From NCBI GenBank assembly GCA_964654285.1, contig CAZZJC010000029.1:1-64000 (forward strand): a DNA stretch of 64,000 nucleotides, in the 5' to 3' direction. This DNA is from BJHQ01 sp964654285. GTDB taxonomy: Bacteria; Planctomycetota; UBA11346. This document shows positions 23,610 through 32,294 of this stretch, piece after piece. Made by a program: the position numbers and the translations under genes. Position 1 is the first letter of the stretch, and every line of letters begins with the position of its first letter. The notes under the pieces were generated by a model that did no database searches, was not told the origin of the DNA, and saw only the letters and a list, made by a program, of their open reading frames with translations.

Positions 23610-26600
23610 ATGTCGATCCTGAACCGGCTCATCCCCTCGCTGCTCCTCATCCCGGTGCTCGGCGCGGCGGATCTGGTCAGCGATCGCGCCCAGCTCCAGG
23701 CGCGGGTGCCCGGGGTGAAGGTCGATCTCAATGTGCATCAGGATGCGGCGTCGTGGGTGATCTCGGCCGATGGCCGCATCACCGGGGCTGGCGGGGTCGG
23801 CAAGGCGCTGCCCGCTGATCCCGGAAGCTTCGATAATCGCGATGGTCTCGGCGTCGTCCGACGTTTCCTGGCCGCCTACCCTGAACTGTTCGGCGGCGGT
23901 CCCGAACTCATCCAGGATGCGGAAAAGATCATGGATGGCACGAATGGTCTGTCCAAGATCCGCACCGTGATCTGGCGTCAGCGCATCGATGGGGTGCCGG
24001 TCGATGGCGGACTGATCAAGGCCAACCTCGCCGGCGATGGGGCGCTGATCGCCATCGGCAGCCAGTTCGTGCCGCGTCCGGCGGCGCTCGCCGGCAAGGT
24101 GGCGAAGCGGGCGGCTTTATTGAAGAATCCGAGGATTTCCGCAGCGGAAGCCGTGTCCGCCGCCTTGCGCAGGCTGGACCCGGGCGCACCGGCCGATGCG
24201 CCGGCCACGTTGTCCGATCCGTTCGGTGCCAGCAAGGAGCAGGTGATCACCGCCAAGGGGCTGATGCATCCGGCCGAGGCCGAACTGATGTGGGTCCGCA
24301 ACGCCGCCGGCGACCTCCGCCTGACCTGGCATTGCGCCGTGCCCGTCGAGGCCTGGCTTGAGACCCACGATGTCCATGTCGATGCGGAAGACGGCTCCAT
24401 CCTCAAATCCGTCAGGCGTACGCACTGGTTCCGTGAACCACCCGCCGACCGCAAGCCGATCCGGTCGGGCAAGGCCGCCCCCGGATTGACGGAGCATCAG
24501 CAGAAGCGGCTCGTGGCCCGGGCGAATCCGGCTCCAGCGATCGCGCCCAGATCGGTCGTGCCGCGCGCTGCCGGCGGCGGATTCAGCATGATGGTATTCG
24601 ATCGCGAAAGTCCGACGCCGATGCTGCCTGGTTTGCCGGCACCATCCACGGCGCAGGCCGACCAGGTTCCCCGGGTGGAGATCACCGACGCGGTGCTGGA
24701 TTCGACACCCGCCGCGAACGGATACGATCCTTCCCCGGCCGGCTGGATCGACAGCAATCTGACCCAGGGCAACAACGTCGACGCCTTCACCTACTTCGGC
24801 GGAACCTACTTCACCACGTCCGTCTCGGGTTCCAATCCGACGCGGGCTTCGGGAACGGGTTCGGCGCCGGTCGTCTTCGACTTCCCGCTCGATCTCTCCC
24901 AGGCGCCCAATGCCGGGACGAATGCCCAGGCGGCGACGGTCAATATCTTCTACTGGCTCAACCGCTATCACGATCGCATGTACCGCTATGGTTTCGATGA
25001 GGTGCATGGCAATTACCAGATGGACAACTTCAGCCGTGGCGGCACCGCCGGCGACGCCCTCAAGGCCTGCGTCCTCTACGGCTATGATACGGGTTTGCGC
25101 AACAACGCCTTCTGGACCTGGGAGGGCCTGAATGCCCAGGATGGATCGCAGAACTTCATCGCCATGTTCGCGTGGGATGCGCCGAAGCCCAATCGGGATG
25201 GCGACTTCGATGCGACGATCATCCTGCATGAAGCCACCCATGGGACGACCTGGCGCATGGTCGGCAATGGGCTTGGCGGCCTCTACACGCTCCAGGGCGG
25301 TGGATTGGGTGAAGGCTGGTCGGATTTCGTGGCATTGGCTCTGACTGCACCCACGGATCCCAGCCTGACCTCAAAGTCGTACCCGGTCGCATCGTATTCC
25401 TCCTATGGGTTGGTCTCCGACAACTATTTCCGTGGCCTGCGTCGATTCCCGTATTCGACCGACAAGAAGCTCAACGGTCAGATCCTGAGCGGCATCAACA
25501 ACAATCTGCCGGAAGTCCATGACATGGGCGAGATATGGGCTTCGTGCCTGTGGGATCTGCGCTGCGCCCTGGTCAACAAGTACGGTGGTGATGGCAGGAC
25601 CGGCAATGACCGGGCCATGACCCTGCTGGTCAATGGACTCGCCCTCACCCCGACCGAGCCGACCTACATCCAGGCGCGCGACGCCATGATCCAGGCCAGC
25701 ATGAGCACCAACTTCGGCAATGGCTATGGCGCCGATGTCGGTGAGATCTGGTTGGCCTTCACCGGGCGCGGATTCGGCTTGAACGCCTCGGTTCCGACCG
25801 ATCCGAACGCTTCATCTCCGGTCAAGGCCGACACCACGCCCTACATCGTCAAGGTCGGTCTCGGCGCCCAGACGTATACGGTCAGGAAGTCGGCGGGATC
25901 GATCGACATCCCGGTCTCCTTCAGCAAGGCGACCCAATGGCAGACCTCGGTGAACTACACCACGGTGGCGGTAAGCGCGCTTGAATCCATCGACTTCACT
26001 CCGACTTCGGGAAGCCTGATCTTCGGATCGGGAACGTCGACCGGACTGTACAAGATCAACGTGCCGATCGTGAACAACTCGCTGGTGCAGGGTCCGGTGC
26101 ATTTCAAGGTCGTCCTGTCCTCGCCCAGCGCCGGTCTGGTGCTCGATACCAATGCCACCACCGACGTGACCATCACCGATGTGAATGGGCCGTCTGTCGG
26201 CGTCGTCGCGATCGATCCGCCCACCTACCGGGTGAATGAAGGCTCGACCGCCCGTGTCGGCGTCGTCCGCGCCGTCGGCACCACCGGGCCGACCTCGGTG
26301 ACCTGGACGGCCGCGCCAGGCACAGCGGGCGAGTTGGACTTCATGGCAAGTTCGGGAACGATCTTCTTCAACTCGGGTGAGGCCGGACCCAAGTACATCG
26401 ACATCCCCATCCTGGCGGATCTCATCTTCGAGGATGATGAGCAGTTCACGATCACCTTGTCGAATCCGACCCAGGGCGCGGTTCTCGGCGTGCAGTCCGT
26501 CGGCACCATCACCATCGCGAACGTGGCTCCCGCTCCGGGCGATGGAGACAGCACCACCAGCACCTCCTTCGGCTGCGGCAATGGCACCACGATCGCCCTG

Positions 26601-26648
26601 GTCGGGATGCTGACCATCTTCCTGATCCGCCGCCGTCGCACGAACTGA
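23610..26648 (+). CDS. secreted M36-type metalloprotease with Calx-beta domains and CTERM anchor
   Basis: 1012 residues with AAGGAGA ahead of the ATG. Signal peptide MSILNRLIPSLLLIPVLGAA. Residues about 40-270 form an FTP/PepSY propeptide. The fungalysin (M36) domain has zinc motif HEATHGTTWRMVGNG (HExxH) and the glutamate block GEGWSDFVALALT. Two Calx-beta-like regions follow (IDFTPTSGSLIFGSGTSTGL; SGTIFFNSGEAGPKYIDIPI, each with the acidic FEDDEQFTI end). The last 27 residues are a sorting signal: FGCGNGTT, a hydrophobic run IALVGMLTIFLI and RRRRTN. The enzyme probably degrades proteins outside the cell while anchored or processed at the C-terminus. A hairpin at 26675-26703 ends the unit. 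Confidence 0.87.
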   Translation: MSILNRLIPSLLLIPVLGAADLVSDRAQLQARVPGVKVDLNVHQDAASWVISADGRITGAGGVGKALPADPGSFDNRDGLGVVRRFLAAYPELFGGGPELIQDAEKIMDGTNGLSKIRTVIWRQRIDGVPVDGGLIKANLAGDGALIAIGSQFVPRPAALAGKVAKRAALLKNPRISAAEAVSAALRRLDPGAPADAPATLSDPFGASKEQVITAKGLMHPAEAELMWVRNAAGDLRLTWHCAVPVEAWLETHDVHVDAEDGSILKSVRRTHWFREPPADRKPIRSGKAAPGLTEHQQKRLVARANPAPAIAPRSVVPRAAGGGFSMMVFDRESPTPMLPGLPAPSTAQADQVPRVEITDAVLDSTPAANGYDPSPAGWIDSNLTQGNNVDAFTYFGGTYFTTSVSGSNPTRASGTGSAPVVFDFPLDLSQAPNAGTNAQAATVNIFYWLNRYHDRMYRYGFDEVHGNYQMDNFSRGGTAGDALKACVLYGYDTGLRNNAFWTWEGLNAQDGSQNFIAMFAWDAPKPNRDGDFDATIILHEATHGTTWRMVGNGLGGLYTLQGGGLGEGWSDFVALALTAPTDPSLTSKSYPVASYSSYGLVSDNYFRGLRRFPYSTDKKLNGQILSGINNNLPEVHDMGEIWASCLWDLRCALVNKYGGDGRTGNDRAMTLLVNGLALTPTEPTYIQARDAMIQASMSTNFGNGYGADVGEIWLAFTGRGFGLNASVPTDPNASSPVKADTTPYIVKVGLGAQTYTVRKSAGSIDIPVSFSKATQWQTSVNYTTVAVSALESIDFTPTSGSLIFGSGTSTGLYKINVPIVNNSLVQGPVHFKVVLSSPSAGLVLDTNATTDVTITDVNGPSVGVVAIDPPTYRVNEGSTARVGVVRAVGTTGPTSVTWTAAPGTAGELDFMASSGTIFFNSGEAGPKYIDIPILADLIFEDDEQFTITLSNPTQGAVLGVQSVGTITIANVAPAPGDGDSTTSTSFGCGNGTTIALVGMLTIFLIRRRRTN

Positions 26649-26674
26649 CCTGACCTGGACGGATCTGTTCCGGC

Positions 26675-26703
26675 AACGCCCCTGGATCGATGCCTGGGGC
26701 GTT
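26675..26703 (+). terminator. hairpin after the protease gene
   Basis: AACGCCCC at 26675-26682 pairs with GGGGCGTT at 26696-26703, with an inner GG/CC extension. It lies 27 bases after the protease stop and before pgk; only a weak T-tract (GTTC) follows. It is probably a terminator or transcript-end hairpin. Confidence 0.55.
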
Positions 26704-26807
26704 CAGGAGTCATGCATTCCAAGAGAGTGCAGGCACGAGGCGAGGTCGCCGCTTGCACCCCGCCTGGGCTTCCAAACTGCCCCAGCGAACCACCCGGGAA
26801 ACCCTCC

Positions 26808-28079
26808 ATGGCCAAACTCTCCATCGACCGCCTCAGCCTCGCCGGCAAACGCGTCCTCATCCGCGTCGACTTCAACGTCCCGCAGGACAAGAAGACCGGC
26901 GCGGTGACCAACACCCAGCGCATCGACGCCGCCCTGCCGACCATCCGCTATGCGCTTGATCATGGCGCCTCGGTGGTGCTGATGTCGCACCTCGGCCGTC
27001 CTGATGGCAAGGTTGTGGCCAAGTACAGCCTGAAGCCGGTCGCCGAAGTCGTGGCCGCGAAGCTCGGTCGGCCGGTGCAGTTCCTCGCCGACTGTGTCGG
27101 CGCCGAGACCGAGAAGGCCTGCGCCGCGCTGAAGCCCGGCCAGGTCGTGCTGCTTGAGAACCTGCGCTTCCACCTGGAGGAGGAGGGCAAGGTCAAGGTC
27201 AAGAACGCCGACGGCACCGAGACCTCGGTCAAAGCGGAAAAGCCCGCCATCGAGGCCTTCCGCGCCTCGCTGTCGAAGCTGGGTGACGTGTACGTGAACG
27301 ACGCCTTCGGTACCGCCCACCGCGCCCATTCGTCGATGGTCGGTTGCGCCCTGCCGCAGAAGGCAGCCGGCTTCCTGATGAAGAAGGAGCTCGATGCCTT
27401 CGCCGCCGTGCTCGACAATCCCAAGCGCCCGCTGCTGGCGATCCTCGGCGGCGCCAAGGTCGCCGACAAGATCCAGCTCATCAACAACCTGCTCGACAAG
27501 GCGGACGAGATCATCATCGGCGGCGGGATGGCCTACACCTTCCTCAAGGTGCGCGACAACATGGAGATCGGTGGTTCGATCTTCGACGCTGAAGGCGCCA
27601 AGATCGTTCCCGAATTGCTCAAGAAGGCCCAGGAGAAGGGCAAGAAGATCCATCTGCCGACCGACTGGATCATCGCCGACAAGTTCCCTGGAGATGGTCC
27701 CGGCACCGGGGTCGCAACCGGCTCTGCCACGATCAAGGGCGGCATCGCCACCGGCTGGATGGGGCTCGACATCGGCCCCGAGTCGACCAAGCAGTTCATC
27801 AGCGTCATCCAGCGCGCCAAGACCATCATCTGGAACGGCCCTGCGGGCGTCTTCGAGTGCGTGAAGTTCGAGGCCGCGACCAAGGCGATGGCAGCGGCGA
27901 TCGCGGAGGTCACCAAGTCCGGAGCGATCACCGTGATCGGCGGTGGCGACACCGCGACGGCGGCCGAGAAGTACGGCGTCGCCGACAAGGTGACCCATTG
28001 CTCGACCGGCGGTGGCGCCTCGCTCGAACTGCTCGAAGGCAAGGTGCTGCCCGGCATCGCCGCGTTGTCCGACGCCTGA
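26808..28079 (+). CDS. pgk: phosphoglycerate kinase
   Basis: 423 residues from ATG 26808 (MAKLSIDRLSLAGKRVLIRV); an in-frame ATG at 26712 only adds low-conservation sequence. Signatures: LIRVDFNVPQDKKTGAVTN, VVLMSHLGRPDGK, LLENLRFHLEEEG, FGTAHRAHSSMVG, LAILGGAKVADKI, IIIGGGMAYTFLK, and the nucleotide loop VIGGGDTATAA with CSTGGGASLELLEG. It makes ATP in glycolysis. The extra residues after ENLRFHLEEEG (about 20) match the longer eukaryote-like/planctomycete form. Its TGA overlaps the ATG of the glycosylase gene by one base. Confidence 0.96.
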   Translation: MAKLSIDRLSLAGKRVLIRVDFNVPQDKKTGAVTNTQRIDAALPTIRYALDHGASVVLMSHLGRPDGKVVAKYSLKPVAEVVAAKLGRPVQFLADCVGAETEKACAALKPGQVVLLENLRFHLEEEGKVKVKNADGTETSVKAEKPAIEAFRASLSKLGDVYVNDAFGTAHRAHSSMVGCALPQKAAGFLMKKELDAFAAVLDNPKRPLLAILGGAKVADKIQLINNLLDKADEIIIGGGMAYTFLKVRDNMEIGGSIFDAEGAKIVPELLKKAQEKGKKIHLPTDWIIADKFPGDGPGTGVATGSATIKGGIATGWMGLDIGPESTKQFISVIQRAKTIIWNGPAGVFECVKFEAATKAMAAAIAEVTKSGAITVIGGGDTATAAEKYGVADKVTHCSTGGGASLELLEGKVLPGIAALSDA

Positions 28080-28705
28080 TGCCGCAGCGGGCCAGCGTCC
28101 GTCCGGCAGCATCATTCCGCTTGCGCCCGGGGCCGAAGGCCCCGGGCGTCGGCGTTGCTGGACAGAGCGCTGCGCACCTGCTCACCGGTCCGGCGACCAC
28201 GGCCGCGCCGGCGCTCATCGGCTGGCGGATGGTGATGGGTGGCCAGGTGGCGGAGATCACCGAGACCGAAGCCTACCAGGGCGTCGAGGACCGTGCCTGC
28301 CACGCCAGCAAGGGCCGCACCCCGCGCACTGCGACGCTGTTCGGCCCTTCCGGCACGCTCTACATCTATCTGTGCTATGGCATACACCACCTGCTGAACC
28401 TGGTCTGCGACGGGGAGGGCGTGCCGGCGGCGGTGCTGATCCGATCCGTGTCCATTCCCGGTCTTGATCCACGTCGAACCAACGGCCCAGGCAAGGTCTG
28501 CGCCGTGCTCGGCCTGGACCGCCGGCAGCACGGCCTGCACCTGGACGATTCCGCCTGCCCGCTCGCGCTGCAGCCGCCGGAAGGCGGACCGGCGAGGATC
28601 CGCTGCGGAAAACGCATCGGCGTCGGCTACGCCGGCGCCTGGTCGCATCGGCGCTGGCGCTGGTGGCGCGAGGGCTTCCCGGTCGTGCCCGAGCCGGAAT
28701 ACTGA
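28079..28705 (+). CDS. DNA-3-methyladenine glycosylase (AAG/MPG family)
   Basis: 208 residues from ATG 28079, overlapping the pgk stop as TGATG. Core motifs of the AAG family: AEITETEAYQGVEDRACHAS, then GRTPRTATLFGPSGTLYIYL with the tyrosine and aromatic residues of the base pocket, CYGIHHLLNLVC and VLIRSVSIPG. It excises alkylated purines in base-excision repair. The first 20 codons contain an 11-bp GC hairpin with a GAA loop (28124-28148) that may attenuate or end the pgk transcript. The gene sits between pgk and galE, probably in one operon. Confidence 0.9.
   Translation: MPQRASVRPAASFRLRPGPKAPGVGVAGQSAAHLLTGPATTAAPALIGWRMVMGGQVAEITETEAYQGVEDRACHASKGRTPRTATLFGPSGTLYIYLCYGIHHLLNLVCDGEGVPAAVLIRSVSIPGLDPRRTNGPGKVCAVLGLDRRQHGLHLDDSACPLALQPPEGGPARIRCGKRIGVGYAGAWSHRRWRWWREGFPVVPEPEY
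28124..28148 (+). promoter_or_regulatory. GC hairpin with GAA loop at the start of the glycosylase gene
   Basis: CGCCCGGGGCC-GAA-GGCCCCGGGCG forms a perfect 11-bp stem closed by a GAA triloop. It begins 45 bases after the pgk stop, inside the first codons of the next gene. It has no T-tract, so it may stabilise the pgk transcript or slow translation of the next gene rather than terminate. Confidence 0.5.
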
Positions 28706-28732
28706 CCGCTTCACCGAACGAGGAGTTCAGCG

Positions 28733-29761
28733 ATGGCGACGATCCTGGTCACCGGCGGCGCCGGCTACATCGGCACCCACACCAGCGTGGAGCTGCTTGC
28801 CGCCGGCCATGAGGTCGTGGTGGTCGACAACCTCTGCAACAGCAGCCGCGAGGCGCTGGCGCGGGTCGCGGCCATCGCCGGCCGGGCGCCGGTCTTCCAT
28901 CAGGTCGATCTCTGCGACCGCGCCGCCCTGGCTGGCGTCTTCGCAGCGCACCGCTTCGACGCGGCGATCCACTTCGCGGCGCTCAAGGCGGTGGGCGAGT
29001 CCGTGCAGATCCCGCTGACCTACTACCGCAACAACCTCACCGCCACGCTCAACCTGCTTGACGCGATGCGGGCGCAGGGCTGCAAGCGGCTGGTGTTCTC
29101 GTCCTCGGCGACGGTGTACGGCAAGGCGGAACGCATGCCGCTCAACGAGGACGCGCCGCTGGGCGCGACCAATCCCTACGGTCGCACGAAACTCATGATC
29201 GAGGACATGCTGCGCGATCTCGCGTTGGCCGAGCCGGACTGGCGCATCGCCCTGCTGCGCTACTTCAACCCGGTCGGCGCGCACCCGTCCGGCACCATCG
29301 GGGAAGACCCCAAGGGCCTGCCCAACAACCTGATGCCGTACTTGCTGCAGGTCGCGGTCGGCCGCCTGCCGACCATCGGTGTCTACGGCAACGACTGGCC
29401 GACGCCCGATGGCACCGGCGTGCGCGACTACATCCACGTCGTCGATCTGGCGAAGGGCCATCTCGCCGCGCTGTCCGCCCTCGACCGCCTGGGCGGCTGC
29501 CATGCGGTCAACCTCGGTACCGGGCGCGGCGTGTCGGTGCTGGAGATGATCCAGGCCCTGGGCAAGGCCGTCGGCCGTGACCTGCCCTTCCGCATCCTGC
29601 CGCGCCGCAGCGGCGACGTGGCGGTCAGCTACGCCGATCCTTCCCGTGCCCGCGACCTCCTGCATTGGCAGGCGACGCTCGGCCTGACCGACATCTGTCG
29701 CGATGCATGGAACTGGCAGTCGCGCAACCCGCAGGGGTATGCGGCCTCAGCGACGGCGTAG
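28733..29761 (+). CDS. galE: UDP-glucose 4-epimerase
   Basis: 342 residues; GAGGAG lies ahead of the ATG. NAD-binding GGAGYIGTHTSVELLAAGH, then DLCDRAAL, the Ser of SSSATVYGKAERMPLNED, the catalytic Y-x-x-x-K in NPYGRTKLMIEDML, and RYFNPVGAHPSGTIGEDP with the substrate block DGTGVRDYIHVVDLAKGH. It interconverts UDP-glucose and UDP-galactose for surface polysaccharides or galactose use. It lies 27 bp downstream of the DNA glycosylase gene. Confidence 0.96.
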   Translation: MATILVTGGAGYIGTHTSVELLAAGHEVVVVDNLCNSSREALARVAAIAGRAPVFHQVDLCDRAALAGVFAAHRFDAAIHFAALKAVGESVQIPLTYYRNNLTATLNLLDAMRAQGCKRLVFSSSATVYGKAERMPLNEDAPLGATNPYGRTKLMIEDMLRDLALAEPDWRIALLRYFNPVGAHPSGTIGEDPKGLPNNLMPYLLQVAVGRLPTIGVYGNDWPTPDGTGVRDYIHVVDLAKGHLAALSALDRLGGCHAVNLGTGRGVSVLEMIQALGKAVGRDLPFRILPRRSGDVAVSYADPSRARDLLHWQATLGLTDICRDAWNWQSRNPQGYAASATA

Positions 29762-30027
29762 GAAGCCACGCGGGCGCGGAAGGCGATGCCTCCGCACCAC
29801 CGCTCCGACCGGCTCTCGTCGCGGCGGCAGCCGAGCGTCCTGATGCCCACCTCTCGTGCGCGGGCGCGAGATCCGCAGGGGTTGTGCGCGGCTTTGCCCA
29901 CGCGCTCCCCGCATCGGGACGGGTGCGATATGCAGACGTCTGGCAGGTTGCCCATTCCGGCCGTATGCGGGTCGGGTGGTATTCCAGGCTGGACGGACGA
30001 TGCGGCGCATGGGCGGACAGCGGTGGG
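29762..30027. other. 266-bp interval between convergent genes
   Basis: Between galE and the GH50-like gene, which are convergent. No gene and no clear terminator hairpin is visible. Frames through it are Arg/Pro-rich shadows. Confidence 0.3.
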
Positions 30028-32259
30028 CTATCGGCCTCGATCCACGGCCGCTTTCTCCATCTGGATGGCACCGGCACCGCCGGCAGCGCGTCTGCGATAG
30101 ATCGTCGCACCCATCTCGCGGCAGGCCGAGACCAGTTCCGGATAGGGCCGATCGGTGATGTCGACGAGGCCGAACTGGGCGTTCTCGCCGTCGGAGGTGC
30201 GCCCGGTCACGGGTTCATCGACGTACATGAAGTAATGGGCGCCGACGTAGCGGGGATCGGCGAGGATCTCTCCCAGGAAGCGGCGCAGGCAGGCCGCGCG
30301 GGCCTCCTGGCTGCCGACCCGGGTGAGGTTGGCCAGGCCGTGGCCGCGCTCGCTGCTGCCGAAACTGTATTCGCTGATCAGCAGCGGTTTGCTGATGCGG
30401 TCGAAGCGGTACCCTTCGAAGTGGATGTTCGACGTGCGGTATTCGTACATGTTGATGCTCACCACGTCGCAGTGCCTGGCCGCGGCTTCCAGGACGACGG
30501 CATTGCTCCAGCACAGCCGGTCGCCGAGATACAGCTGGTTCGGTGCCGCACGTTTGATCTCTTCTTTGCAGACCCGGTAATAGGTGTCGGCGAGCAGCGC
30601 GTAGAAGGCGTCGAAATCGGCCTTGCGGGCCGGCACGGACCAGTCGAGCCGGTCACGACGATCCAGAAAGGCCTCCCAGCTGGCGTAATCCATCTTCCAC
30701 GCGGCATTCAGTTCCGCGATGCCGGCATGGCGCTGGCGCAGGAAGGTCGCCATGGCCTGCTTCGCCGGCTGGGCCGGCCCGCTGCCGAGGATGTTCCGGA
30801 CCTGGCACAGGCGGTTGCCCTTGGCGTCGATCGCGGCGCCCCAGGACTGCTCATTGGCGAGAAAATAGCCGATGCACCAGGGATCACCGATACTGGTCCA
30901 CTTGGCCGACTCCTTCGTCATCTCATTCCGGACCGCTTGGCGGAAGGCATCTGAGAACGGGTCCGGCAGGCTACGCCAGATGCCGGTGGCGCCTTCGAAC
31001 GAGATGGGCGGTTGCTGAACGTGGAGCGCAACCGTGTACGGCGTCCGGCGTGCCGCCATGATCGAACGCGACGACCACGCCCCGATGCTGTTGAAGCCCC
31101 AGCTCTGCAGGCGGCGCAGGGTGTTCTCTTCATGCACCGACTGCCAGGTCGACCCGTATTTGCGTTTGAGGTTCGCCTGGTAGTGGTCAAAGGTCTCACG
31201 TTGTCCGTTCTTGGCATAGCAATCGGCAAAGTCGCCCGTTTTCGCCGGCAGGTCGGCAAAGCATTTCTCCCGCCCGCTGACGACGGTCTCCTGCGCGGCT
31301 CCACCACGGACGCAGCACAGGGCATTGGACCAGAACAACCGGCCATCGGGATCGACCAGCCACCATTTCCCGGCGTGCATCGCGGTGCGGAAGAACCCGG
31401 TGGCCTCCAGCAGAGGGCCGTCCTTCCAGCCACCCCAACGGTCCCGGTCGTCCGCCGGCGGGGTTGCGGCGAGATCGCGCTCCTCGCTGATCGCCTGGGC
31501 GGTGAAATCCTCGTCGCGCGCGACCTTCGTCGCCCAATCGGTGTGGATGTACTGGCCATAGCGATCGACGAGCGGGAAAAAGGCGACCGGCTCCCGGCGC
31601 GGTCGGCCGGTCGCCAGCATGCGCTGGACGACGAACGATGCCCGGTGCGCCGGATCGATCATGGATACCGCCAGGCGCACCACGTGGCTCGTATCGAGAT
31701 GGAGCAGGGCAGGGCGCGCGGACTCCTTCACGATGCCGGGAATGACGGCATCGGTTTCAACGATCTCGGCCTTCGACCGCAGCGGAATGATGATCGTGCC
31801 GGTTGCCCCTGCCTCCAGCCTGACCGATCCGGTGGTCATGCCCAGCTGCCGATAGGTGTCGACCGCGGCATCCTCCAGCCGGCCATGGACGGTGAGCGCG
31901 GTCGGCCCGCTGTTGTGCACTTCGACCTCGACCTGCCCATATGCCGACAGATCCCAGCCCTTGTCCGGAGCATGGACCACCAGCGTCGGATCCGCCGGGA
32001 GGTCCGGGGCCGACACCGACATCCCCGGCGACCCCGCACCTTCGGTCAGCGACTGCACATGGGCCTGGACGGATTCGATCGCGCCCTTGCGGATCTTGTC
32101 TCCACGCAGGTGGACATCCAGCGGTAGCGGAGCGAACGGTGGCTGCGAAGCGTTCTGCGGCGCGGTCGCCTGGGGCGCGGCCTGCCGGTCGCCCGGCCCG
32201 CATCCGGACAGGGCGAGAAGGATCAGGACGGATGGCAGGATGCGGGGCATCAGTTTCAC
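30028..32259 (-). CDS. GH50-like lipoprotein glycoside hydrolase (clan A)
   Basis: 743 residues. Signal peptide MKLMPRILPSVLILLALSGC with lipobox LSGC. A beta-sandwich N-terminal third is followed by a TIM-barrel-type domain with GKWWLVDPDGRLFWSN, the phrase found near the start of GH50/agarase-like domains. The acid/base is probably in YFLANEQSWG (residue about 466) and the nucleophile in LISEYSFGSS (about 630), both as expected for clan A retaining enzymes. Family assignment between GH50 and related GH42-like groups is uncertain. The PQQ-protein gene lies 35 bp upstream on the same strand, so both are probably co-expressed and exported. Confidence 0.7.
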   Translation of the reverse strand: MKLMPRILPSVLILLALSGCGPGDRQAAPQATAPQNASQPPFAPLPLDVHLRGDKIRKGAIESVQAHVQSLTEGAGSPGMSVSAPDLPADPTLVVHAPDKGWDLSAYGQVEVEVHNSGPTALTVHGRLEDAAVDTYRQLGMTTGSVRLEAGATGTIIIPLRSKAEIVETDAVIPGIVKESARPALLHLDTSHVVRLAVSMIDPAHRASFVVQRMLATGRPRREPVAFFPLVDRYGQYIHTDWATKVARDEDFTAQAISEERDLAATPPADDRDRWGGWKDGPLLEATGFFRTAMHAGKWWLVDPDGRLFWSNALCCVRGGAAQETVVSGREKCFADLPAKTGDFADCYAKNGQRETFDHYQANLKRKYGSTWQSVHEENTLRRLQSWGFNSIGAWSSRSIMAARRTPYTVALHVQQPPISFEGATGIWRSLPDPFSDAFRQAVRNEMTKESAKWTSIGDPWCIGYFLANEQSWGAAIDAKGNRLCQVRNILGSGPAQPAKQAMATFLRQRHAGIAELNAAWKMDYASWEAFLDRRDRLDWSVPARKADFDAFYALLADTYYRVCKEEIKRAAPNQLYLGDRLCWSNAVVLEAAARHCDVVSINMYEYRTSNIHFEGYRFDRISKPLLISEYSFGSSERGHGLANLTRVGSQEARAACLRRFLGEILADPRYVGAHYFMYVDEPVTGRTSDGENAQFGLVDITDRPYPELVSACREMGATIYRRRAAGGAGAIQMEKAAVDRGR

Positions 32260-32294
32260 CTGGTTGCACGATGCGGAGGGGTTGGGGTGCGGCT

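Noticed and set aside
26703..28115. 470-codon minus-strand ORF
   Set aside because: Antisense to pgk, which is clearly coding on the plus strand.
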